Source: Nanobdellota archaeon (GTDB taxonomy: Archaea > Nanobdellota > Nanobdellia > Pacearchaeales > GW2011-AR1). From it: a DNA stretch of 40,261 nt. The stretch's first letter is position 1. Every line of letters starts with the position of its first letter. The notes beneath the pieces were generated by a model. That model did not search any database, had not been told where the DNA came from, and saw nothing but the letters and a program-made list of their open reading frames with translations. The stretch is from positions 1 to 40,261 of the forward strand of contig JAHITZ010000009.1 in assembly GCA_018817405.1 (NCBI GenBank). Reading direction: 5' to 3'. This document shows, piece by piece, positions 9,300 through 18,653 of this stretch. The translations under genes and the position numbers were made by a program.

Positions 9300-9758
9300 T
9301 TAACTCTCCTCAACCAACAAATCCAACGTCTCATCAATCTCGCCGATGTTATCAACAATATAAGTGTGTAGCCTCTTTATAATAATTCCTTGCATTTCTT
9401 CTTTCAAACGGCCGTGGCACATTCCGAGGTCTTTTTCAGGATAAGCAACAACTCCTTTTGGAAAACCGCATTCCATACTATAACCTGCAAGGCGCTCCAT
9501 TCCTAACTCTCCTACCTTTGATTGTAATAAAGTTACTTTAACAACACAAGCACTGTCTTCAATCCCAGTTATCTCATACCTCCATGTTGCTTCTTCCCCG
9601 TCGTTTAAATAATTAGCAGGCTTGCACTGCCTCATAAGTTTTTCATAACACTCAAAAGTCTGGCACATTGGTGAATAAAAAAAAGTCGTCCTTACAGCTA
9701 AAGCAATAAAAACCAACGCAAGTACTGCAAATATCCCGAGCTTTGTGTATATCTTCAT
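9300..9758 (-). CDS. exported or membrane-anchored protein of unknown function
   Basis: 152-aa ORF, N-terminal hydrophobic helix, several Cys. Confidence 0.6.
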   Translation of the reverse strand: MKIYTKLGIFAVLALVFIALAVRTTFFYSPMCQTFECYEKLMRQCKPANYLNDGEEATWRYEITGIEDSACVVKVTLLQSKVGELGMERLAGYSMECGFPKGVVAYPEKDLGMCHGRLKEEMQGIIIKRLHTYIVDNIGEIDETLDLLVEES

Positions 9759-9874
9759 TCAAACCCCTTTACATCTTTATCAATGTTGAAACATATTTAA
9801 AGTTAATCATCACACAAACCAATAGAAAGTATATCTTTAATATTATCCAACCTCTACCAAGAATTTTTTCACAA

Positions 9875-10117
9875 CTAATCAATCCCAAAAATTCCTCCAG
9901 AAACACAAACTTCCAATACATCTACTCCTGGTTCTGAATAAGACCTCACAACACTAAACCCCTTGCTGTTGTTATTATCTAATGTTAAAGGCAACTGGGA
10001 ATCCCTAAAAAGCACGCTATAAGTTCTTCCCCTTACAGAATGTCTTTCATCTCTCTTTCCCTCGCCATTACTAATAATCCTTCTCAAACCATCTCTGCCA
10101 AAATAAGGCCCGCGCAT
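9875..10117 (-). CDS. hypothetical small protein
   Basis: 80-aa ORF lying between the copy A and copy B repeats. Confidence 0.4.
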   Translation of the reverse strand: MRGPYFGRDGLRRIISNGEGKRDERHSVRGRTYSVLFRDSQLPLTLDNNNSKGFSVVRSYSEPGVDVLEVCVSGGIFGID

Positions 10118-10195
10118 TCCATTCTAACTTTTTTCAGTTTTAAATAGTTTATGATTTGAAATACTATCAACAATTTTGATTATTCCCCCTTGGGT

Positions 10196-10340
10196 TTAAT
10201 ACATCAAGATTTATATTTTGCGTAAACTCCTTACTTTAGTTCGTGAGAAAGTAAATGCAAATCTTGACTGTGCTCAAGAATCTTCGATTCTTGACGACCT
10301 GAGGCACGCCCCAGACTTTAGTCCGAGGGTTCTTGACACC
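10196..10340. repeat. nested-hairpin repeat, copy B (modules M1 and M3)
   Basis: M1 at 10196-10267 near-identical to copy A. M3 at 10273-10340 is 65/68 identical to 14370-14437. Confidence 0.9.
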
Positions 10341-10461
10341 CCGCAGCTTGCTCCGAGTGAACGAAGTGAATGTGGGATAGCGAATTTAAGGAAATCTATT
10401 TATTCTATTAAAAAACAAATGAGTAATAACTGTATGATACAACTACAAAAGATTTACAAAT

Positions 10462-10638
10462 TTAATTAAGAGAAATGCTTGAGCGCAGATATAATTTGTT
10501 TTCTTCTTGCCATTCCGCGCGAATTTCTTTTAAACCAGCAATTGCTAGACTTATTTCTCGGATGGACTCTACAAGCAGAGATTCTGCTTCTTCATAGAGA
10601 GATTCTGCTAGTCTATTTTGATAGTTTCGATTTTTCAT
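10462..10638 (-). CDS. small hypothetical protein (58 aa, below ORF-track cutoff)
   Basis: MKNRNYQNRLAESLYEEAESLLVESIREISLAIAGLKEIRAEWQEENKLYLRSSISLN*; amphipathic helical composition, fills the gap before rfcL. Confidence 0.5.
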   Translation of the reverse strand: MKNRNYQNRLAESLYEEAESLLVESIREISLAIAGLKEIRAEWQEENKLYLRSSISLN

Positions 10639-10680
10639 GTTTTTACTATCAAGAAAGGGTTTTTATAATTATCTATCACC

Positions 10681-11853
10681 TCATCGAAGATTGTTGACAT
10701 AAGCAACTTCTTCATCACTCATTCTTAACTTCCTTTGCACAGACTCTTGTTTTATCATTGGTGTGATCATCTTAAAATCTCGCATGATGCGCTTAGTTGA
10801 ACAATGAACAAGACGCGCGTACTTCTTTGCAATTGTTTTCTTCTTCGCAATCTTTTGATTATTGAGCCAGATTTTTAGGATGCGCTTTGGTCTTTCGTAT
10901 TTTGTAAATCCCTCTAAGGGATTATCCTTTGCATAAGAAATCCCTGCGCTTTGAAAAGCGTTTTGATAAACTAAAAATCTCCAGTGTTGGTTTTTGTAAA
11001 TTCTGCCGCGGAATCTATCTGCATTTCCCAAGGCATGGTATGCTTTTACAAGTGCTTCATTTTTGTATTCTTTTGGGATATTTTCTTCAATCCAAAGCAG
11101 GATTTGATCAAGAGATAATTCTGAATTGTCAAACAAATCAAGGAAGTCCTGCCTTTCTTTGAATAGCCTTCTTAAAATATTAAAAATGCTTGTTTGAACA
11201 TCCCTCTTTTCTGTTATATCAATTTCTGCGCCAGACTCGGAAATTTGCGAGTAAGATTCTAAATCGTTGATTGCAGCCCTTAAATCACCCTGTGATTTGA
11301 TTGCTATTTTTTTTAGAAAGTGAGGGCTTTTAATGAAACCTTCTTTTTCTGAGATTTTCATTAGCAGCGAGATTATCGTGCCCAAGTCAAGAGGTTTCAT
11401 TTCAACTAATTTTGATTTCTGTCTTACAGGAGACAATTTTGACTGCCATACGTCATTGCATGTCATAATTATTGGAAAACTTGTCAGATTAATTAGTTTA
11501 ACTAACTCTGAAATTCCTCCGATGTCTGTGCCTGTAACTCCGTCAACTTCGTCCATTAACAGAATTTTTCCTTTTTTGAACAAAGCTTTTTGTTGTGTTG
11601 CAGGTCTTAATGTTTCTTCAAGTTTTGATCTATTTCTCAAATCAGAAGAATTTAATTCTAAAATTTCTAAATCATTTTCAGTTGCTGCTGCCAAGGCAAG
11701 AGAAGTTTTGCCAGTGCCTGCAGGCCCATAAAGGATGAGCGCTTTTTTCTTTTTCGGGAACTGATTTAAGAATGTTTTAACTTCTTCTATTGCCTTGTCT
11801 TGCTTTACAAGATTCTGATACTTCTTCGCGCGATATTTTTCTGAGAGGGACAT
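10681..11853 (-). CDS. rfcL: replication factor C large subunit
   Basis: SEKYRAKKYQNLVKQDKAIEEV, GPAGTGKTSLALAAA, LNSSDLRN, ILLMDEVDGVTGTDIGG. Confidence 0.93.
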   Translation of the reverse strand: MSLSEKYRAKKYQNLVKQDKAIEEVKTFLNQFPKKKKALILYGPAGTGKTSLALAAATENDLEILELNSSDLRNRSKLEETLRPATQQKALFKKGKILLMDEVDGVTGTDIGGISELVKLINLTSFPIIMTCNDVWQSKLSPVRQKSKLVEMKPLDLGTIISLLMKISEKEGFIKSPHFLKKIAIKSQGDLRAAINDLESYSQISESGAEIDITEKRDVQTSIFNILRRLFKERQDFLDLFDNSELSLDQILLWIEENIPKEYKNEALVKAYHALGNADRFRGRIYKNQHWRFLVYQNAFQSAGISYAKDNPLEGFTKYERPKRILKIWLNNQKIAKKKTIAKKYARLVHCSTKRIMRDFKMITPMIKQESVQRKLRMSDEEVAYVNNLR

Positions 11854-12121
11854 GTTTTACCTTGGAAAACAAAGTATTTAAAAATTTGTTGGGTTAAAGA
11901 GTAGTTCTAAACCCCCTCCCCTTCCCTTTGGGAAAACTAATATTTAATTCATATTTCTTAGTAAAAAAACCAGACCTTCCCATAAAAGGAGGCTAATCCA
12001 GTGTAGTCTTCTATAAATTATGGACCCTTCTTCAATGCAGCTCTCCTGGATAGGTATTTATTCAACTGAGATCGTCCTTTCATTCATTAAGTTTTTGGTG
12101 TAGATAGAGTAGTTAAGATTT

Positions 12122-12939
12122 ATGAAGGAAAGAATTATAAATGGGTTTTTTACTTGGTTCTTCATGGTATTAGAAAAAGTAAATCCTGATGAATTGGGGG
12201 TTTTTTAGCAAGGAAGGGGCACAAATTAATGTCTGCTGTTGCTAGTCCAATTGAAGCGATGAATGTTGATAGGATTGAGGGTTTGAAAAATAGCGACGCG
12301 ACGTGTCTGTATGTTGTTAATCACCAGACGCAGTTGGATTATTTTGTGCCGAATTATTTTTTACTTAATGAGGGATATCCTTATCCGCGGGCGATTGCAG
12401 GGAAGAACCTGGATAATCTTTTGATGAGGAATTTGGTTTTTGATTTGAATCCTTTTGGAGTGATTTGGCTGGACAGGGAGAATCCTTCTGGGTTGAGGGA
12501 TTATGTTAAAAGGGTTGAGCAGACTTTTATGCAGGGTGACTCTATTTTGGTTTTTCCAGAGGGTCAGAGGAATAGACGTCCTGAGTTGGGTTTGATGGAT
12601 TTTAAAGAACAATTTTTCAAATTACCATTGAAAGCTCAGGAAAAGATGGACAGGCCAATTTATGTTTGTTGTATTGGTTTGAAGTATGAGAAAAGGATGG
12701 AAGAGAGGACTTTTGCGAACGGTCCACTGCCTAAAAATAATTTTGTTTATTATGCAGAAGATGTTTGTGCTTTTCTTAAGTGGAGATATTTTACTAAGAA
12801 TAAGAAAGTTAGAATCAATTTTTCTGAACCAGTGAAGTTATTGAGTTTGGCAGGTGGCGGGAATCGGAGACAACAGGCTGGGAAAATTTCCAGAGAGACC
12901 AGGGGAATTATTGAGGGCTTGCTAAGAGAGACACGTTAA
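12122..12939 (+). CDS. PlsC-like 1-acylglycerol-3-phosphate acyltransferase family protein, frame broken near 12180-12210
   Basis: NHQTQLD (HX4D) and FPEGQRNR motifs. The N-terminus MKERIINGFFTWFFMVLEKVNPDE lies in a different frame from IGGFLARKGHKLMSAVASPIEAMNVDRI. Confidence 0.75.
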
Positions 12940-12949
12940 ACTGCGGAAA

Positions 12950-13915
12950 TTAAGCTTCTCCTCTTCCTGCCAAAACAAAACTCGCCAACAGGGCCTGCAA
13001 CTGCACAAATTCGTCAGAACCTTCTGTCATGCGGAACTCTGCTTCACCGGTCTTTTCTGTGAGCCTGACTTTTACACTTGGCTCTATCTGAAGGTTCCAA
13101 ATTTCTTTCTGGATTGATTTTATAATATCTGTACCAGAGACAGAGTCTTTTAACATTGTATCTAGCAATTTGTCGCGCGCCCCTATAAAGTCGCCTGCAA
13201 GAGAATAATCCAACACAACTTTTATGTCTGCGGGTTTTGCCGAGGCAGAGACCATTGTTATCATGTCTTGTGTAATATCTGGAGAAATTGAAGCTGTTGC
13301 TTGCAGGAGATTAATTGCTCTTCTGCAATCTCCTTCAGAGGATTCATACAACGCATTAAATCCTTCTTCAACAAGGTTAAGATTTTCATTTTGAGTTATC
13401 ACATCAATTCTTTTCTTTATGTCTTTTTTCTCAAGCAGCTTAAACCGGAAAATAACACACCTTGACTGAATGGGGTCGATTATTCGGGAAGAATAATTGC
13501 AAGACATAATAAATCTACAAGTGTTTGTGTAATTTTCCATTGTTCTTCTAAGTGCCTGCTGTGCTTCCTTTGTTAGAGCGTCTGCTTCATCAAGGAAGAT
13601 AACTTTGAAAGGAATATTTTCAATCGCTTTTGTTCGAGCAAAGTCTTTCACTTTTTGTCTTACAACATCAATCCCGCGTTCATCAGAAGCATTTAGTTCA
13701 AGGTAATTTTCCTTCCATTTGTCTCCGAACAGTTCTTTAACAACTATTAATGCCAGAGTTGATTTGCCTGTGCCAGCTGGTCCTGCAAATAACAAATGGG
13801 GTATGTTCAACGCCTGAACAAGCGATTTGACTCTTTTCAAAATCTCCTGCTGTCCGACCATTTCGTCAAATGTTACCGGCCGGTATTTTTCAGTCCAGAT
13901 ATTTGTTTGATTCAT
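12950..13915 (-). CDS. rfcS: replication factor C small subunit
   Basis: WTEKYRPVTFDEMVGQQEI, GPAGTGKSTLAL, LNASDERGIDVVR, FLDEADALTKEAQQALRRTME, SCNYSSRIIDPIQSRC. Confidence 0.96.
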   Translation of the reverse strand: MNQTNIWTEKYRPVTFDEMVGQQEILKRVKSLVQALNIPHLLFAGPAGTGKSTLALIVVKELFGDKWKENYLELNASDERGIDVVRQKVKDFARTKAIENIPFKVIFLDEADALTKEAQQALRRTMENYTNTCRFIMSCNYSSRIIDPIQSRCVIFRFKLLEKKDIKKRIDVITQNENLNLVEEGFNALYESSEGDCRRAINLLQATASISPDITQDMITMVSASAKPADIKVVLDYSLAGDFIGARDKLLDTMLKDSVSGTDIIKSIQKEIWNLQIEPSVKVRLTEKTGEAEFRMTEGSDEFVQLQALLASFVLAGRGEA

Positions 13916-14070
13916 AGTGAGATTGGGAATTTAATGGTTTTAAATATTGTTGTGCAGGAGGATTACTACCATACGATAAGATAATAATTGTGAATGAAGC
14001 AATTCATAATATCTTAGATAATTAGATGTGATTTTGGTTGTAATTGAAGATTTTTCAACGGGGATGAAAT

Positions 14071-14187
14071 TTATTTACTTCTCTCTCTATGCAACTTACG
14101 TTTTCGTTTTTCTTTTCTCAGACGTTTGCGCTGCCACTTCCAGCGCATCTGACCGATTTTCTTCCAACGTCTTGAGCTTCTCTTCAT
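14071..14187 (-). CDS. ribosomal protein eL41 (38 aa, below ORF-track cutoff)
   Basis: MKRSSRRWKKIGQMRWKWQRKRLRKEKRKRKLHRERSK*. The last 25 residues align without gaps to the eL41 pattern MRxKWxxKRxRxxKRKRxxxRxRSK. Confidence 0.8.
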   Translation of the reverse strand: MKRSSRRWKKIGQMRWKWQRKRLRKEKRKRKLHRERSK

Positions 14188-14256
14188 AGACGGTTAAGAA
14201 AAAGTTGCTTTATAAATTTTGGGTTAGTGAAAAATGTGCTGGCTTCATGAAATTTG

Positions 14257-14437
14257 ATACACCGAGAACCTTCTCTGCGTAAACTCCCTACTTTAGTTCG
14301 GGGTTAGCAACAGGTTCTCAGGTGTGCTCAAGACCCCAAGAATTCCTTACAGTAGAATTCTTGGCTGCGCTCAAGAATCTTCGATTCTTGACGACCTGAG
14401 GCACGCCCCGGATTTTAGTCCGCGGGTTCTTGACACC
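14257..14437. repeat. nested-hairpin repeat, copy C (modules M1, M2, M3)
   Basis: Arms 14259-14271/14312-14325 (13 bp plus 1-nt bulge) around TGCGTAAACTCCCTACTTTAGTTCGGGG. M2 is CCAAGAATTC...GAATTCTTGG. M3 at 14370-14437. Confidence 0.9.
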
Positions 14438-14602
14438 ATTTAAAATAACAATAAGAAAAATTAATCTGATATAATTGTATATGCCAATATCCAAATTATA
14501 ATGAGAAACCCTTCAACACCAACATCCAGATATATCTTGATTTATGAATTGTATAATTTATTTTGGGTTTATACAATTTACTGGAGTTGTATCACTTTAT
14601 TA

Positions 14603-15313
14603 TCAAACCCCATATTCAATCTTTAAAACAGGAGCATGTAAAGACCGGCTTGAGTAAAAAGCCCGAAAGCTAGGATAGAAATCTGTGTTTCCTGGATTGA
14701 CATCTTTTGCTAAAATGCAAATTCCGTGGTTTTCTTCTGGAAAAAGAGTCCAAATTTCAAAAAGCGTTCTTTCAAATCCGTTGTGGAAGAATTTTTTATT
14801 GAGCAAATCCCACTTTAAAACATCCCCTCTGTCTTTTTCAGCATGTACAAAAAACCCATGGTCTTCTGAAGGGTCGCAAACTGGCATATTATCTGAAGAA
14901 ATCGAATACTGATTCCAAGGTTCTCTAACCAAACCAATATCTGAAATAAACGGCATTTCTTGTTCAGGAAATAAAGGTTGCATTAAAGTTGCTTCTAGAG
15001 TGAATGAATTAATTCTCTTTAGTCCATAGCGTCTTATATCGTTGAATCTTATAAAAGGAATGTATCTTGATGCATAGGCTTCTAATTTTTGTTGTTGTTC
15101 AATTGCAGAAATAAATCCTTTGTCAGTCATAGAAACATAACTGCTTTCTATTGGATTGATTGAATCAATTCGGGAAGTTGGTTGGGGAGAGGGGGGATTT
15201 TCTATCGGTAGAGGAAGGACTTTGGAGGGAAGGAGAAAGTCTATACAGCCGGTTAACACGAGTGCTGCACTGGCTCCCGTAATCTCAACAAACTTCCTTC
15301 GTGTGATTTGCAT
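14603..15313 (-). CDS. secreted lipoprotein with Tat-like signal, unknown function
   Basis: MQITRRKFVEITGASAALVLTGC: twin Arg plus lipobox; internal ATG preferred. Confidence 0.6.
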   Translation of the reverse strand: MQITRRKFVEITGASAALVLTGCIDFLLPSKVLPLPIENPPSPQPTSRIDSINPIESSYVSMTDKGFISAIEQQQKLEAYASRYIPFIRFNDIRRYGLKRINSFTLEATLMQPLFPEQEMPFISDIGLVREPWNQYSISSDNMPVCDPSEDHGFFVHAEKDRGDVLKWDLLNKKFFHNGFERTLFEIWTLFPEENHGICILAKDVNPGNTDFYPSFRAFYSSRSLHAPVLKIEYGV

Positions 15314-15504
15314 ACAAAACCTGTTATTCTTGATTTTATAAACTTTATTGAGGTGTAGGTTTAAGATTGTTTGATTATAAGTAAGGGAAAAATGTTTAAT
15401 TATATTATTTAGAATCATTCTGTTTGAAACGATTGTTTGCATATATACAATCTCCTGCAACCTGCAACCGAAAGCTTAATAAACCTTTATTTTCAAAGCT
15501 CAAC

Positions 15505-15975
15505 ATGAACTTTTTAAGAAAACTAGCAGAAAAATTTAGTTCACTAGTTAGCGCAAGAACACCTGAACTACTGCCAGCATATGCTGTAGCAACTGCTGCC
15601 CAGAAACCAAAACAGGCTCCGCAACCATCTAGAACATTTTATCCTTCTCCAATAGAAAATCAATCGCAAAGACTTTCATTCTACGAATATCAAAAACTAG
15701 ATGGAAAAGAAAGAGAAGATATTGAAGAATTTGTAAAATTCCGCTACACTGCACGACTAACTGAATCTGAATACAGAACAAGATTATGTTTAGAAAAAAA
15801 TAGAACACCAGAACAGATAAGATATGACTCCTTGGCAATGAGCACAATCATTAATGACCTAACAAGGAAGATTGAAGTTCCAATCGGCAGCTCAAAAACC
15901 AAAAAACTAGACAGAAGCATAGTTGCATCAATCATTCGCCAGATAAAATTAGACACACAACCTTTTGCAGCTTGA
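15505..15975 (+). CDS. hypothetical protein
   Basis: ORF from MNFLRKLAEKFSSLVS...; no family recognised. Confidence 0.5.
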   Translation: MNFLRKLAEKFSSLVSARTPELLPAYAVATAAQKPKQAPQPSRTFYPSPIENQSQRLSFYEYQKLDGKEREDIEEFVKFRYTARLTESEYRTRLCLEKNRTPEQIRYDSLAMSTIINDLTRKIEVPIGSSKTKKLDRSIVASIIRQIKLDTQPFAA

Positions 15976-16106
15976 ATGCTAAACCCACTTATCAAATACT
16001 GCTGTAATTTTTTTGACCTGCACACATTAGAGGATACAAAAATAGCATAACATAACGCTAATGATTTGTTTTGAGTTAATCTATCTGGTTTTGGATTAAT
16101 CTAAAT

Positions 16107-16712
16107 TCATCCCCTTGCCTTTTCATACATCTCCCCAACCTTATCCCAATTTATCACACTAAAGAAAGCCTCAATATAATCAGGTCTTTTATTCTGATAC
16201 TTCAAATAATACGCATGCTCCCAAACATCCAACACCAGAATAGGCGTTTTTCCCTCTGATAAAGGCGAGTCTTGATTCGTTGTAGATACAATCTCCAATT
16301 TACCATTTGAAACAACCAACCACACCCATCCACTTCCAAACAGCGTTGCAGCTCTCCCCCCAAAATCTTTCTTAAAATCTTCAAAACTCCCAAACTCTTT
16401 CTCAACAGATTCTTTCAATTTTCCTTTCAACTCCTTGCCCCTCCCAAGAATCTGCCAGAACAACGCGTGATTAACATAACCCCCACAATTATTCCTAACA
16501 GCTCCTTTAATGTCCTCCGGCACACTATCTAAATCAGAAATAATCTCCTCTGCAGATTTGTCAAACAACTCTGGATGCTTCTCTAAAGCAGCATTAAACT
16601 TATCAGTGTAAGTCTTGTGGTGCTTGTCATGATGTATCCCCATTGTCTTTGCATCTATCCACGGCTCAAGCGCATCAAATCCATATCCCAAATCAGGTAA
16701 TTCAAATGTCAT
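16107..16712 (-). CDS. Fe/Mn superoxide dismutase
   Basis: [61 protein letters not shown]. Confidence 0.96.
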   Translation of the reverse strand: MTFELPDLGYGFDALEPWIDAKTMGIHHDKHHKTYTDKFNAALEKHPELFDKSAEEIISDLDSVPEDIKGAVRNNCGGYVNHALFWQILGRGKELKGKLKESVEKEFGSFEDFKKDFGGRAATLFGSGWVWLVVSNGKLEIVSTTNQDSPLSEGKTPILVLDVWEHAYYLKYQNKRPDYIEAFFSVINWDKVGEMYEKARG

Positions 16713-16791
16713 GTTAACAATTGTTTACAAATTTATATAAACCTTGCGTTAACACAGTTAATTTTATAAATAATCAAAAATCTGGTTAGTT

Positions 16792-17008
16792 ATGCAAGGA
16801 CACGAATTATATCAAGCAACCGAACAAGGCTTAGAACAGGGGTTATTTGATTTAGGTGAGGAGTTAAGATGTGCATTATCACGAAAAACAAACAATGATT
16901 GGAAGAACTCTCGATAGAATCAATCCGTTCACAAGATCTCCTGAAACAATCAGAAGAGAAATGGACGCATACGTTGCAGCATATAGGCATAAATTGGATC
17001 TCGGTTAA
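16792..17008 (+). CDS. small hypothetical protein, possibly split by a +1 frame break near 16881-16895
   Basis: MQGHELYQATEQGLEQGLFDLGEELRCALSRK then, in the next frame, TMIGRTLDRINPFTRSPETIRREMDAYVAAYRHKLDLG*. Confidence 0.35.
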
Positions 17009-17119
17009 CTAATAAACCTGTTTTCTACAACTTCTATCCCCAGTCTTCCCTCCTTATATACAGATTATTGTTCTTAAATTTCTTTTCAATACTTTATTTC
17101 TCTATATTAGTTAAGATTC

Positions 17120-17347
17120 TCACACAAGAAGATCATCATTAGCACACCTAAAACTAACATCATCAACATCCTCTGCGAGTTCAGAGGCATAAGTTTTAAG
17201 ACATGTGTCCCTGCAAAAATATATGTCAGTATTTCTTACATTAATCATTCCACTACGGGGACCTTCATACTCACACTTTCTGCATTTAACAATTGGGTCT
17301 TCATCCCGCAGTAATACATCCCCAATAATCCTTTCTTTCTCAGCCAT
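17120..17347 (-). CDS. small putative zinc-ribbon protein
   Basis: CRKCEYEG...FCRDTC. Confidence 0.5.
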   Translation of the reverse strand: MAEKERIIGDVLLRDEDPIVKCRKCEYEGPRSGMINVRNTDIYFCRDTCLKTYASELAEDVDDVSFRCANDDLLV

Positions 17348-17374
17348 TTTAAATAACATAACTCCTAATCGTAT

Positions 17375-18397
17375 CTAACAATTCCCAGCTGGTGCTGCTG
17401 CAGCTGAACCGCTTAATGTCTTAGAACACTCTTCCGGAGGTTCGTTAAACGCTGAACATATAGCGGCCTTATAGGCTTCAGCGTTTCTAGCAACATTTGC
17501 CTTAACACCATTAATTATTAATGTAGGAGAACCCTGCACTCCTTTGCTTCTAGCTCTTTCAACATGTGCACTAATTAAACTATCTCCTTCAGACTCAACG
17601 CAGGACATAACCTCTGAAGAATCAATACCCAAGGAATCCATTAAGTTAATAGATTCCGTCTTATCGCACTCAATATCTCTTGAAGCCCCACATTTGGGAT
17701 AGATATCAGTTACAAATCCTTCAGCATAATCCCAATAATTTTCTTTGTCAAATTTTTGAATACATGCCTGAATCTTGTTCTGTTGGGTCTCATATGCACC
17801 ATGCCCATCATGATACATCACTGCTTCGAAATCAGCTTTCCCAGAGAGTAACAAAGCCACTTCTGCTAATGGTCCTTGAGCCTGAACGCCATAAGGGCAA
17901 TAAGACCAGACGTATAATTCAACAACAGGCTTATCAGATTTAGAAATTTCTTGAGCAGAAGGCTGTGATGGTTGTGCTGGCTGCGAATCCCCAGAATCTT
18001 CCATTTCTTCCAAAGAAATAGGATTACTTATTAAAAACCCTCCGTCAAGAGTTGTATAAACAGGAACTTCCTGTCCCTGATAATTTATTATAACTCTATG
18101 AAAATTACCATCTTGTTCTGCTGAGACCAACGCCGCTTCTCCTGTAATCTCTGGATTAGAATTAATAAATGAAAGAACTTTCTGTCCTGCTTCATCAGCG
18201 TTAACAACACCCTCTCCAGAACCGCCCCCACCAACACCAAAAATCAAAACCAACACCAATAACAAACCTAAAACAAATGTTGATGCGACCCAAGGGTTCT
18301 TTCTCACGCCCTTTAGATACTTTCCAACAGGAATCTCAACAACATCTTCTTTTTTCTCTTCTTTCTTTGCGTACTCTTTTAATTTTTTGTCTTCCAT
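17375..18397 (-). CDS. membrane-anchored DsbA/thioredoxin-fold protein
   Basis: N-terminal TM helix, VELYVWSYCPYGVQAQGPL active-site region, GVQGSPTLIINGVKAN cis-Pro region. Confidence 0.75.
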   Translation of the reverse strand: MEDKKLKEYAKKEEKKEDVVEIPVGKYLKGVRKNPWVASTFVLGLLLVLVLIFGVGGGGSGEGVVNADEAGQKVLSFINSNPEITGEAALVSAEQDGNFHRVIINYQGQEVPVYTTLDGGFLISNPISLEEMEDSGDSQPAQPSQPSAQEISKSDKPVVELYVWSYCPYGVQAQGPLAEVALLLSGKADFEAVMYHDGHGAYETQQNKIQACIQKFDKENYWDYAEGFVTDIYPKCGASRDIECDKTESINLMDSLGIDSSEVMSCVESEGDSLISAHVERARSKGVQGSPTLIINGVKANVARNAEAYKAAICSAFNEPPEECSKTLSGSAAAAPAGNC

Positions 18398-18653
18398 TTC
18401 TAGACTTAGAAAAACACACTTTAAAAATGTTTTGTTAACTTCAGAACCAATTTCAAAACTACAACCTCCCAACACGAAAACTTACAAATCTCATTATCAC
18501 ACCAACAGCGCTCTTAATCAGCTCATCTCAGCAAATCTTCCAACATCTATCAATTCACCAATTATCCTTAATCCTCTCGTCCTTTTTCTTGCATTAATTA
18601 TTTTTCCTTGCGAAGTGCCTAGGCAAAGCCAGGCACGGAGAAACCATCCAGAA

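Noticed and set aside
10218-10469. 83-aa plus-strand ORF
   Set aside because: Lies across the nested-hairpin repeat modules; translation is of repeat DNA.
10479-10697. 72-aa plus-strand ORF
   Set aside because: Antisense to the more protein-like 58-aa minus-strand ORF at 10462-10638.
12017-12105. 27-aa ORF MDPSSMQLSWIGIYSTEIVLSFIKFLV after a TATA-like sequence
   Set aside because: Too short to support; could be a remnant membrane-protein N-terminus but there is no corroborating evidence.
17375-18397. Canonical CXXC thiol oxidoreductase
   Set aside because: The active-site region reads CPYG, lacking the second Cys, so a standard dithiol mechanism cannot be claimed.
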